Shown: one piece after another, positions 38,901 to 50,288 of the stretch
Layout: each line of letters starts with the position of its first letter
How positions within the stretch are numbered: position 1 is the stretch's first letter
Origin: Daphnia carinata
Lineage: Eukaryota > Arthropoda > Branchiopoda > Diplostraca > Daphniidae
DNA: 64,000 bases
Direction of reading: 5' to 3'
Assembly: GCF_022539665.2 (NCBI RefSeq)
Contig: NC_081337.1
Coordinates: 9,648,679 to 9,712,678 of the forward strand
Notes under the pieces: model-generated
Databases searched by the model: none
The model's input: the letters and a program-made list of their open reading frames with translations, nothing else
Told to the model about the DNA's origin: nothing
Program-made: the position numbers and the translations under genes

Positions 38901-39140
38901 CAAAAGGTATAATTTCCACTATAGATTTGTACCTGGACAAGTGGTGCCTCAATGCTTGGGCATTCCTTCTTCTTCCTTGATGGATCCCTGTAGTCCCTAC
39001 TGCACTAAAATGGACAATGGCTTGTTTTTAAAGTCGACATAAGAAAAATACAACTCGAAAATTTTGGCATTCTTCTTTTAATCCTCGTTTGAACAGCGCA
39101 CCTCAAATCGCTGGGCTCAACGTTTCTCGAAGATGCAGCG

Positions 39141-39500
39141 GGCAAACGTAAAAAACGATTGCAAATGTTGACGCACTAGTACGGTATAGCGCAATCGTGC
39201 TACAGCACAATGTTCAATATATTTTTAAAACAGCTGCTTTGACGAGAAAATGAATTATTTTGTCTGGAATCAGCAAAGCATAACGTGTAATTTACTATAT
39301 AATTCCAAGACGCATACGTTTTTCGTGAAATTGTCGGGCTTGAAAAATAAGCCCGACAAAATAAGCCCGACTTTTCCAAAAATTTTGTTTTTTACTCGAA
39401 ATCTTCAATTTAGCAATGAGAAAGTATGCTTTAGATTCGAAACCAACGAAAATGACGAAGATTTACTTTCTATTTTTCACGAGATTAGAAATTTTTCGAA
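39141..39500. repeat. Direct repeat, copy 1 (about 360 bp unit)
   Basis: This copy pairs with the next one at a period of about 362-370 bp. Shared blocks in the same order are TTGCAAATG, a TAGCGCA-type motif, the block from AGCACAATGTTC to ATATTTT (39204-39225), TTTACTATATAATTCCAA (from 39291), the GGGCTT-AAGCCC hairpin (39333-39357), CCGACTTTTCC, and CGAAAATCTTC-type and AATCAACGA-type ends. AAGCCCGAC also occurs twice 14 bases apart. An 84-codon open frame crosses this copy but is not kept in copy 2, which argues against coding. Confidence 0.8.
39333..39357. other. Hairpin in repeat unit
   Basis: GTCGGGCTT and AAGCCCGAC form a perfect 9-bp stem with a 7-base loop (GAAAAAT). The equivalent in copy 2 keeps the GGGCTT/AAGCCC stem though neighbouring bases differ. 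The hairpin is therefore part of the unit, but two copies cannot show selection on pairing. Confidence 0.6.
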
Positions 39501-39840
39501 TTAAACGCAAAAAAAAACAGTTGCAAATGCTGGCGCGCTAGTATGCTGTAGCGCAGTTATGCTATAGCACAATGTTCAATATATTTTAAAATCGGGCGTT
39601 TTGATGAGAAGACCAATAACTTCCTCAAAATCAGCGTTTCATTTTGAGTGTAAAGTATAATTTACTATATAATTCCAATTGGTATGCCTTTCTCGCGAAA
39701 CGGTTGGGGCTTGAAAAGAAGCCCGACAAAATAATATAAGGCCGACTTTTCCACCAGTTTTGAATTTTTCGAAAATCTTCGATTTAACCAATGAACAGAT
39801 GTGGTTTAGGTTCTGAATCAACGAGAATCACAAGAACTGT
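39501..39840. repeat. Direct repeat, copy 2
   Basis: This is the second, diverged copy of the unit. The block from AGCACAATGTTC to ATATTTT recurs at 39566-39587, TTTACTATATAATTCC at 39661-39676, and GGGCTT/AAGCCC with an intact stem at 39707-39724. Small insertions change the period from 362 to 370 across the unit. Similarity fades after about 39835. The divergence suggests an old tandem duplication, a satellite fragment, or two neighbouring copies of a small non-autonomous element. Confidence 0.8.
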
Positions 39841-40150
39841 AGCGCTTAACAACAAAGAATCCTTATTAAATCTTGCACATCGATTTTCGTGTGATGTCTC
39901 TAACTCTCGATTGAAAAGCACCGAAGAAAAATAATAACAAGATATCCGAAAACATTCGTTATTATTCCTCGATTTCGGCATGACGAGAGGACCGAGCTTC
40001 GTGTAATGTTCATTACCCACTCGAGAGGACGTGTTATTTTCGGGAATCGAGAAAAAAAAGGAGACACGTTTTCAAGGACAAAAAACCAGTTGGTACCGGT
40101 GCCTGTGTTGGTAAAAAAAACAAAAAAAAACAAGGAGGGAGACTCCTGTT
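39841..40150. other. Non-coding flank of the repeat pair
   Basis: The flank stays low in homopolymers until about 40050. An AATAATAAC/GTTATTATT inverted repeat sits at 39930-39966. No gene is seen. It may belong to the same element as the direct repeats, but it shows no clear third copy. Confidence 0.5.
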
Positions 40151-40921
40151 CCCGGAATTCACGCAGCTGTAATCTCGAATGAAAAGCAGGCAGTCAAAAA
40201 AAAAAAAAAAAAAAAAGTCCTTTATTGCTAGCCACCGCTGGCGGATTGCGGGAACGAAAAAGGGCCACTTATCTTTTTCAGTTGCTCGTCTACGACCCTC
40301 GCTTCGTACTCATTTATCGTATATTGTTGAACTATTCCACAAATGCAACTCTACATTCACGCGCGTATTTTCGTTGAATACGTGATCGCGGGGCGCTGGA
40401 TAGCAATTCATAGGATCACTAGACGTGGGGGATATATACATATATGTCCCAACTTCAACTTTTGACAAACATTGCGGCTGTGTGTACACGAAAGATGTGG
40501 GGTGGGTGGGGGGGGGGACGTACGGGGAGCTTTCGTGGCGTTGTTATCGACTTGCCAGTTTCTATGGCCGTTGGTCGTGCCTCTACAGCAAACAAGTCCA
40601 GCAAACACACACACACTAGGCTCGCTTTAGATGATACCGTGTGCGAGCATTGTTTGAACATGACCACCTTTCGTTGCCATGAAGTCCCTTCACACGTTCC
40701 GTGGCCAGTCAAAGGAGATTTTGAATATTGACCGAGTGGTGTCGATAAGTGTGCCAAGTTCAACGCTGAAAGTCCCGACACCGGCCACTTGTGAACGTTG
40801 TGCTATCGGAAGTGATCTCAAAGTTAGACGGAGCATCACGTAGAGAGGACGAAACTGAAGGCCAAATTGGCAACGTTCAAACTCGTTTTTTTTTTCTGGA
40901 GATTTTTCCAGAGAAAAAAAC

Positions 40922-40950
<29 letters not shown>
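40922..40950. repeat. A29 homopolymer
   Basis: The longest single homopolymer noted in the window, preceded by short A-rich stretches. Confidence 0.9.
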
Positions 40951-40952
<2 letters not shown>

Positions 40953-41190
40953 AACGTTGATGTGAAACGGCGTTGCGAGAGAATGAAAATATTTCAAAAA
41001 GAAAAGGAGGTTTCGAATTTCGTTTTTCTTTAAGGAATTCGGCATTGAGCCATAACTGAAACTGAAAAGGCTGTGCGAGATTGTTCCATCTCATTCCATT
41101 TCTAGAATCTCTGCTTGGGTTGTCGTCGCTCACGAAAGTGTTTCACTGTTGCCGATGGCCTTCGTCCGTTTCGCATGGGGTTTCCCTTTG

Positions 41191-41221
<31 letters not shown>

Positions 41222-41223
41222 AA
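41191..41223. repeat. (CAAAA)n pentanucleotide repeat
   Basis: About five perfect CAAAA units followed by a short A run. Confidence 0.9.
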
Positions 41224-44200
41224 CATTTCATTCCACAGATGATGGCCTCGTTCGTTCTCTATACTTTATCAGATTGGATACAGTGTGAGAGAAAAAGCCC
41301 TGTGCAATCAAAGTGATAAGAATGTTTTTCATTAGCGGCCCAATGAACGAAGATTATTTCGGCACTGTGTCACCGTCGGAATGCGACGTTCACCGCAAAA
41401 CACTTCCTACCTTAAAGCCAAAAATGCACACACCGCATAATAAAAAAAAGGCGATCGCTTTGAAGCGAGTCTTTTTCCTAGATGTCAAGGCAAACGAGGA
41501 GAAGAAGAAGAAGAAGAAGAAAGAAGTTGGAATTCTCCAAGCTCCAATTACTTTGCAAGACTGGGGAGTTCCTTGGCCATTTCGGTTGACAGACTTATAT
41601 CACCCCGCTTCACTATTATGCCTTGACACTGGAACAATGCTCCCATTCCGATCGCTACATCTCTTTGGCGCAATCTTTTTACACAGACACATACAAAAAA
41701 AGACGGGGCTATTTGTTTCGTTTTAATGCCTCCCCCATCATTTCGTTTTCAAGAGGACGCCTTGAACCGAGCGGACAACCTGCGTAAACGACGATCTCGC
41801 CCCGATCTCACTAAATGTCTCAAACAAGACACGAAAACTTTCGGGCGTGAATGTCGTTTGCCTTTCAATTTTTTTTTTTTGTTTTTTTTTTTGTTTTGTT
41901 TGGGTTGCCGAAGGCTTGGGAAAACTATTTTGGTGTTTTTAATCAATTCAGATAAAGCGGTCAATAAAAATATTCAAGCGGAGAAACAAGAAAGCGATAG
42001 GCAATCTCTTTTGTGTGTTGCTATCTACACTTGGATAGCTGCCTAAGGCGAGCTTCTTTTTTTTTTTTTTTCACAATTCAACAGCAGTTGACTCGCAAAA
42101 AGTACGCGCTGATAAAGTTTGACTGCTACTTTGTTTTGTTATTTTTTTTTTCCAAACTTTTCTTACTTTTTATTGTGAAAACAAAATACGACTTTGAACC
42201 GAATAGAAGACACAAGGTAGCATAACTTGCTTTCTTTTTTTTTTTTCCTTTTTACTCAAGGACAGGCTGCTGCTCCAGTGCACGCTTCACGAACTCTGGT
42301 TTGTACAGTACCGCATCTGCCGATAAGCTGTGGGTATCACAAACGTAAATCTTTCTTCAACTAAAGCCGACTATTTTTCTGTGCGTTGTCTGCTTTGTTT
42401 TCGCTTCTTGTTGTGCTGTTGGCATTGTAACCGTTGCTTTGACTGCATATGTTTACGAGCTAAGGAAGAGAAGAGCCGCTTTAGGTGACAGGAAAAAAAA
42501 AAGACGAAGTTTGCATACCTATACAACATAAAACATTGAGATGCTTTTCTACTGTAGATGTTTTATATATAGCCGTACCCTGCGCTCCTGTTTGTTTTGT
42601 TTTCGCACTTACTTGTATTTATACGAAGAAAAGAGACTGAAGACAAACAACACTTGTGTCACGTAAGCATTGTCTCTTTTTTTGTTTGTGTGTTTAATTT
42701 TTTTTATATTTTTACGTGAACCCCCATTTGTTTCCGTCCTTCGTCACCTCGCGGGAGTGGCAATGCCAAAATAAGAAAGGAAATAACAAACACGAACTGA
42801 TACCCAACCGCGAACAAATTTGCGGATACTTCAAAAAAAAAAAAAAAAAAATATGAGGATAAGAGATTATTTCCAAAACGATGATAAGGCTCTACCAAAA
42901 TGTGGATCGTGTCCTCATTAAAGTTTAGCAGGCGATTCGTTTTTTATCGTCGACTTTGCAACAGTTCAACAGTGTGGTTTTTTTTTTTTGTATCTAACGT
43001 CAACAGCGCGTGACTCATGCGCTAAACATTACTTTATTTGCATGGAGAATGATATCACCGTTCGACAGACCGTGATTGACGTTGGTACTCATTTGACTTC
43101 TCTGCTTCGGAGATAGTGGGTCATATAAAAGATTACAGAAAGGTTAAAAACAAGAAAAAAAATGTATAGACGGAAAATGTGTGTGGGAGAAAAACGTGAC
43201 CAAACGCCAGGTGAGAAAACGAAACGAAAAAAAAAAAAAGGTTTTATCTTGAATTTTTGTTTTAAAGCTATTTTCTTTTTAATTGCTAGTGCCATGCTGA
43301 TGTCGCAAGTAGACGTCGAACGTCATGACGCAATGGAACGATCCTCGGTTGTTTTTTTTTTTTTGTGTGTTCCGTCTATCCGCTTCTACATGTAGCAAGT
43401 TAAATAACTGCGCATTATTATATAGCGTCGGTGACATTCCCCGTCAGCAACAACTATAAGAAAAAGATAAAGAAAACGAGCAAGAGAAAAACTAGTTTTC
43501 TTTTTTTGTTCCCTTTTGAAAATCGAACAAGTTCTTGACAAGTTGACGATTCGTGTCGGGTTGCACGACGACAGGATTGTGTGCGGTTGTTGACGCAAAT
43601 CACGATGCTTTTTGTGTGCTAGGGCGAGTGACACATGGAATGAAATATTCATGCTCAGCAGGGGCAGAGACGAACAGAAAATAATGAGCAAAATCCCCAT
43701 AGCAGTTTTTATACAAATTGATCTCCTCCCGATGCGCGTGTGGTTGCAATTGAACAAATCAGCCCAAAGAAATCAGCATGCTTCAATGGTCATTTTCGTT
43801 TTTCTGCAATATTAATGAACGCCAGAGCAGTAGGTGGATTTATCTCCGACATTCCGGCGATTGCATTTTTAATTTTTGCCGATGTACGTACATAAAAATT
43901 CAATCACCGATTTCCATCTGGTCACGACTTGTTTGTCCATTTACTAGTTTGGCTGGTCAGTGGACTGCCCAGGCGCATGTAACGTTCAAAGAGGATTACT
44001 TTCAAATCAATTAGATGTTGTTGATCGCGTGTCGTATATCCCTGCGTCGCTCGAGATAATGAGTCGTCGGTACGCGCACTCGCACAATGATAACGCGTTG
44101 AGAAAAGAAACATGCATTAAAGAAAAACATGTCGCTGAATGTGCACACACACACACACACTCTTGCGTCCCTTTTTTATGATAACGTTAGAATAGCTCCT

Positions 44201-44263
44201 TCGTTTTTGCATGTGCAGCTGGCGATTTTTTTTTAATAAAGAAGGGAAGGTAAACACACAATA

Positions 44264-44271
44264 TGACGTCA
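44264..44271. promoter_or_regulatory. CRE-like palindrome TGACGTCA
   Basis: Perfect CREB/ATF-type 8-mer, the first of three within 1.2 kb. Confidence 0.25.
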
Positions 44272-44597
44272 ATATCGACCGGTTTGTTGGTATACTTTCA
44301 TCTTTTTTTTTTTTACTTATCAAGTTCCGTGGTTTCGGCAGTTTTATCTCCCCATTTGCCGTTTTTTTCCCTCAATTTTCTGAATTATAATTTCCGTGAT
44401 GATTGGAGCAAAAACGATCGTCGTCAACGCACTAAATGTACACGATACCGCCTTCAAAGGCGACCATTTTAATTTCGTGTCTTTTATATTAAATATCGTC
44501 GTAATAAAACGAAAAATCCAACCAATCCGTGGTCAGTCGAGTGGAAGAAGGGATATATGTATTTTTTTTTTTAATGTTTCCCTTTTATTCTTCTCCG

Positions 44598-44615
44598 CCC
44601 CCCCCCCCCCCCCCT
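44598..44615. repeat. C18 homopolymer
   Basis: The longest C run in the window, followed closely by T and A runs. Confidence 0.9.
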
Positions 44616-45010
44616 ACATACTCTATAGACTTTTTTTTATTCCTCAAAAAAAAAAAATGAAAAAGAAATTACTAGACAAAATCAAGAGCCCAAGACAAAG
44701 TAATCAATTAAAAAAAAGAAAATTTCCTTTTTTTTCTTACTTTTTCCTGCCGTAAAAAAAAATAAAAAGAATTCCATCTTTCAGCCATTAAAAATAGGGA
44801 CACGTACTTATATGTATTAGAAATAACATTGTAGTATAGAGATAGCGCGCTATGCTGTATTGCCTTTTTTTTTAGAACATAATTAGCTGAGTGGTTGGAT
44901 ATTTTATTGCATCGTACTTTATGTTAGCGGTAAGACATGTTTCACATGGCCCCATCGGTACACAAACACAGATGGCCGCGTCACTCGATCCACTTGCACG
45001 GCTATATCGT

Positions 45011-45062
45011 ACACACACACACATACACATTCGCCCTCGTGTGTGTGTGTGTGTGTGTGTGT
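45011..45062. repeat. Inverted (AC)n / (GT)n pair
   Basis: An imperfect AC array (45011-45028) is followed after a short unique spacer by (GT)12 (45039-45062). The two arms are complementary and could fold into a long hairpin with a small loop around TCGCCCTC. A similar arrangement occurs near 58606-58650 with the order reversed. Confidence 0.8.
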
Positions 45063-45320
45063 AGCTTTAGGAAACAATTCGTGCGTGTTGCTAAGGAGCA
45101 AATTATGACAGGATGACAGTGATTGGATGACATTTCCAGCCGAATTCAGACTGACGTTTTGTTCGAATTTCTCTAAAGAAAATGGTAATGTTGCCTTTGA
45201 ATGAGTGGACAACTTTAGTAGGGAGGGAAAAGAACACATTTCCAAGACGATTTCTGGTTTCAATTAAAGTTCGAACATTTCGAAGGGGGGGGGGGGAGGG
45301 GGAGAAGTATAACTTCGATG

Positions 45321-45328
45321 TGACGTCA
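45321..45328. promoter_or_regulatory. CRE-like palindrome TGACGTCA
   Basis: Perfect CREB/ATF-type 8-mer, the second of the cluster. Confidence 0.25.
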
Positions 45329-45464
45329 TCGTTCAGGTTGTGTTGGGCCATTTCCGTTTGAATTTCCTTTCCCTTATTTACAGAACGACTAGCTCCCAGA
45401 TACCAATAGAGAGGAGCACGTCAACATTTTCTCTTCCAAATAGCGCGAGCGTCCTGGATCTTGT

Positions 45465-45472
45465 TGACGTCA
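45465..45472. promoter_or_regulatory. CRE-like palindrome TGACGTCA
   Basis: Perfect CREB/ATF-type 8-mer, the third of the cluster, 144 bases after the second and just before an A run. Confidence 0.25.
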
Positions 45473-47632
45473 GCCAACAAAAAAAAAAAAAAAAAAAGAA
45501 AAAAGTTTGTTGTATATACCATGTTTTTTTATTTTATATAATCTTATATAGTTTTTTGTTGCTCTCCTAGTAGTAAATTCTTCCGTTTTTTTTTCCTTAT
45601 ACTGGTTCGTTCCTTCCATCATTCTTCATTCCATTCGGCTAGAAGCTTCTTTTATAAAGTTGTAAGCGCGTGCAGAAAAATCTTTTCTTTTTATTGTGTC
45701 CCTGGATAAAAAAAAAAATAGGTATTTTTTTTTTTCTTTTTTTTTTTTGTTTGATTGATTGAATCGATATGCTCCAATGTGTTTGTGTGTGTGTGTCTCT
45801 ACGTGTGTGCATGTGTGTGTGCCTAATGTGGAATTCCGTGTAAAACTGTAAATTGCATCCGCCAGTCTATTTCCAGACGGGCGAGGCCCATTTCCAGTGC
45901 ATAGCAGTAAGGGGTGGCAAAAGGCAGAGAATCCCAGGGAATTGGAGTTGCAAGATAGAACAGAGATTTTTTCAAGCTTGGAGCTATAAAAGGGAGGGAA
46001 TTGGCCAAAACAAGGTTTTCGCCCTTTCGTACCCGCTTTCCTCTTCAAGCCAATTGCCTCCAGCAGCATCCGCCAGCATCCAACTGGAGAAATGTGCTGA
46101 TGCGGATGCAGAGCGAGAAAATCAACTTCCCTTCCAGTTCCCCTGGACGATTTTCAGCTCCCGGCAATCCGATAACGACACAGATTTTTTTTTTTTCCAT
46201 TTCCAAAAGGGAGGCAAAGAAGAATTTAATTTTAAAATAATCAAGCAAGATGGACGGGTTTAAAAGCTCTCAAATCGATTTCTATTCCATGTTTCGATTT
46301 TATGGGAGGGCGATGTCTGAATTACCATGGAAGGAAGGCAATTGAAAATCCCATGGAACACACACATTTTATATGTTACTATTTTGCCGGGGAAACCGAT
46401 TGGCATCGAACGGGAGTCGTTTGAAAATGAAACTGCCATCATTTTTTTTTTTTTTTTTTTTTGCCTGGAAAAAGAAATGCGATTAATCTCACCGGATTCT
46501 AATTCAATTGTTTCCTTACTGAGCTATACTACACCGTCGTTCTCTTTTCCTCCCCTCCATTCTCCAATGCCATTATTATTGATCGCAACGCTTCTTGCTT
46601 CCATTCCACGTTGGCCGTCTGCGAGAAGTCGCTACGGTTCGAACACCCGACGATCGATCCTGCTACGTCCTGGATGCTCCCCACAGTTTATATACGTTTA
46701 ACCGAGAAACATAAAAGATTACCCATCATCTAAAACGCACTATACCTTTAACTACGATCATCGGGATTCATTCGGAATGTGGAAGTTTATCGATCATACC
46801 GAATCCGGGGGGTTGATACGTGCAGAGTTAATTAGATGACACACACAAAAAAAAATCAATTCAAAATCTGATGAATGTGTCGTTTTGATCGAAATAAGTC
46901 TCTCCCCTTCTTTTTATTTGCTGAGCTTCAATTGCGTCACGACTCTTCTTTCGGTTAGAAGTACTGACACATCTGTCCCTCTGTAATAAAACATTTTGTA
47001 TTTTATCTCTCGTACGAATTCAAGTGGTAGCCCCCGTTTTCTGTCTGCGTATAGACGAGCACAAGGATTTTTTATTGTTCGTTACTTTGTACTTGAAATG
47101 AAATAGATTTTTTTATTATTCTGAAGATTCTCATCTACCCTTCCTTTTTTCAATCATTTGGGGTTTTTTTTCCAACAGCTTGGCTTCGATAGAACCGTAA
47201 GTGCCTGACAGAATTTTTCTTTTTTAGCACAAGATGAAAAGGGAGGAAAATCAGTTTGATTATTTTTTGGAGAAGAGAGGGGGGAGAGAGAGAGAGAGAG
47301 ATTTTTAGGGATTGGGTTCATTGGGACGGTGGAGGTGAAAGAGACGATAGCGTGTAGAGTAGAATACGGTCATGTTGGCCGTTAGCTATCTTCTGTAAAC
47401 AGCCGAAAGCGGCAGGTGGTGGAGGGGCAGCTGGCTGGTTGGTAAAAGCCTTTTAAAATAGAAAACGAAGTAGAAAAGAAAAAAAGGAAATGGAGTCAAG
47501 GCGAAATGAATCGAAACGAAATGTTATAAAGGATATGAAGAAAAAAACTGTGAAAGATGAAAATCGGATAGGCAGAGGGATGACAGGAAAATGGAACGCA
47601 CCAAGTCATTGGATACAAAAAACCACGTCATC

Positions 47633-47659
47633 TTTTTTTTTTTTTTTTTTTTTTTTTTT
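47633..47659. repeat. T27 homopolymer
   Basis: Uninterrupted T run ending in GAAAGGGGGAGG. Confidence 0.9.
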
Positions 47660-50192
47660 GAAAGGGGGAGGTGAAAAATTTGCTCGACTTCATCTCCGTC
47701 CAAAGAGAAATCCAAAAATTCACATGTTTGTGTAAGGTCCGTTCTGTTCCAATCGTCCATTCGGCTTTTGTCGTGTATGCAAATCCCAAGTCCTTGGCAT
47801 TTCAATGGCAGACATCCAACAGCTAATCTAGCGAAGGGTTCGCATTCATACAGGGATAAAACGTGGCCCTTTAGAAAAAAGAAAAAGGCAATATAAGGAA
47901 GGATTGGTTCGTACTGGGAAGGATATCTCCTAGGACTGTCACACGTTCGGCTAATCAATAAGGAAAAGGCTACCGCTGGTCGCTAAGCAAAAAACGCCCT
48001 CCCCCCCCCCCTTTTTTGCCTCTCTGGAGGACGGTCTTTCTATATACATAAACGCTGCGTGAGCGCCGTTAGCTGTCGCTGTGTAGACGGGCTGTCATTA
48101 TGGCCGTGAATAATATTATTAAAGTAGTGCGCTTTCAATATCGAGAGTGTCATATTTTTTATTTCATCATCATTCCTTTTTCCATTGTTAACACATTTTT
48201 TTTTTTTTGGCTTCAAGCGATAAAGAAATGCTAATTGGCCGTCACGTGCGATTATTCATCGACGACATTGATAAAAAAAAAAAAAATCCAGGATTGTAAA
48301 AATAAGGGAGAGATTTCCCTGGCTAAAGCGAGATACTTTGGAATGCTGAAACAGCTAAGGTGAAGGTCTTTTTCAAGGTATTTCCTTCTTCCACGTTGAC
48401 TGATAAACTACACAGATGATATCGACCGGCTCAACTCTAAAGCTTCAAAGGTTGGCTGTGTGGACGGCCCGTGCCTGTATTACTGATGCCCAGGCCCCAA
48501 CTAGATAGGAAAGTCCAGCTCGCATACACTTTTCAGAAGAGAAAAAAAAAAACACGGACGTATTTTTATTTTTTCTTCCTCTCGAAGAGTCGGCCTTTCT
48601 TTCTACGATGGAACACCTGCAGTTTTGACTGGTTTAGAACACGCAGCTACCTCTCGAAAGCTCCCCCCCCCCCCAACAAAAAAAAAGCTCACACACAAAA
48701 TGGCTTAACGACGGCCTTTTCCATCGTTTCTTAGAGTCTCTGACACGTCATATATATTACAGCATAAGTGCAACGAAGGGAGAGATGGAGCCCCATGAAC
48801 TTGTAGTCCATCAGCTCGGGTCTCGAATGGGCCCGAGCGCGAGTTTGATTTCTTATAAGCGAAGGAAGCTGGATAGCAGCTCCATTAGCTCAGTGTGAAG
48901 CCACGAAAAAAGAGCGCCTCGTCACACGTTTGCTTTTTTTCTTCTTCTACTTTCACATACACACGACGATGATATATACTAATATACACCATGGGCCCGT
49001 ATATAGCAACTGTGTATGTACCAAGGCGAGCGTCAGAGCAGGACAGCACATTAATTTCTCTCCTTGCCGTCTATTATTTACATTTGCAACGCTGCTGTCA
49101 CTGGCTGTATATTAACCTTATATCGTTAGATGTTGCTGTATATAAAGTCCGGCTTAATGACGTAAAAAATACCTTTCTGGTATGCCTTGGATGTTGTGGC
49201 GCTCCTTCACGTCGGATGCAACGGTGTTTGAAATCAATGTGTCCTCGTTTCGTTTAACTTCCTTTTGGGCCACTTGATCGCAGCAGTTTCGCATTTAATA
49301 TCAACTAGTTCAGCTTCTGTTTGCTCACGTTTAAAGCTCTCGTAACTCTCCTTTGTTGTGATTGTTTTGCATCTCATGTATGTACCCAACAAAGCGGATG
49401 AAAATCGTTGTGCGAACTTCACACACGACACCGTCCATTTGTAACGAGCATAACTGCTGATTATATCGCGGACTAAGTCAATTTTCGCTATTGTGTGTCA
49501 CACATGTAGAGAATTCTCGTTTTCTTTGAATGTTCTTTTCTCCAGTTCATTGGCCAGACACAACACTCTTTGCCATCGTTTATTTGTCCTTTTGTTTCGT
49601 CTGATGGTGGAGTGGGAGTCCGTTCACGACGTGCAATAAAAAAGCCGGACGACCGTATCCGAAGCGAAAAAAAAAAGGAAAAGAGAAGAGCAAATAGATA
49701 AAAAAAAAAAGATATCGCGGTCGCAAACGATGATAAGCTGCACGTTGCGCATTTGTCGTGATGCATTTTGTTTTTTTTCTTATCCTCCTCTTTAGAACAA
49801 ACCTCTTTTTTTCCTAAAAAGACACATTTTCACTGCTACGCGTTAGATGATGTTAAAAATGTATATTTAAGAGACGCAAGGTACAATGAGAATTTTTCTA
49901 GAGAGACATTATTTTTTTCTTCGACAGTCCTTCTACACTGATGATGATGACGACAATCTTTTTATCCGTGCTGACGATGCTCGTTTTTGATGACCCCATA
50001 GCTATAAAATGACACACAGTAAACTAAACTATAGGCTACTCCCGCCCATAAGCGTTGTTCCACTTGCTGGCACACGGTTTTATCCCCCGATTTTGTATTT
50101 TTTATTTTTTTCACGATATCCCCTCCCTCCCTGTGATATATATATATATTGCTCTGGCTGTTTTCATCTCTAACGTTTTTTTTTTTTTGTAG

Positions 50193-50288
50193 GACAAACC
50201 AGGCAGATATTGCGCTCCGATGTTGGGGACCAACGTCGTCATAGAACTGTGGAGGGGATTTACGGGACTTCGATTATGTTTGCCTTTG
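50193..50288 (+). CDS. Possible internal exon, unknown product
   Basis: A T12 tract ending in GTAG gives a strong acceptor, and TTTG|GTAAAA gives a moderate donor. The 96-base segment is exactly 32 codons, free of runs, and reads as a protein-like stretch beginning DKPGRYCAPMLG. The frame actually stays open to 50492. No family is recognised, and no flanking exons in matching phase have been found. Alternative: chance ORF next to one of the many T-tracts. Confidence 0.12.

Larger units (their letters stand above)
34000..39040. other. Non-coding stretch, includes longest chance ORF
   Basis: The longest open frame of the window (200 codons, + strand, 38125-38727) lies here. It runs through a CA microsatellite and several A runs, gives alternating Thr-His and Lys-rich segments, shows no domain, and is judged a chance ORF. 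Other landmarks are GT arrays at 35019-35042 and 35921-35940, ATTTT-type tracts near 36790-36836 and an A20 run near 37181-37200. Confidence 0.6.
40150..46900. other. Non-coding stretch with CRE-like cluster
   Basis: No supported gene. Landmarks are A29 at 40922-40950, a CAAAA pentamer array at 41191-41223, C18 at 44598-44615, an AC/GT inverted pair at 45011-45062 and three TGACGTCA palindromes between 44264 and 45472. Two consecutive open frames (41313-41726 and 41726-42046) contain a GAA array and show no recognised domain. Confidence 0.6.

Noticed and set aside
45855-46076. GCATCCGCCAG repeated 211 bases apart
   Set aside because: Too short to distinguish from chance and not part of a larger repeat.
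46636-46644. tRNA B-box-like GGTTCGAAC
   Set aside because: The flanks do not fold into a cloverleaf. It is an isolated short match.
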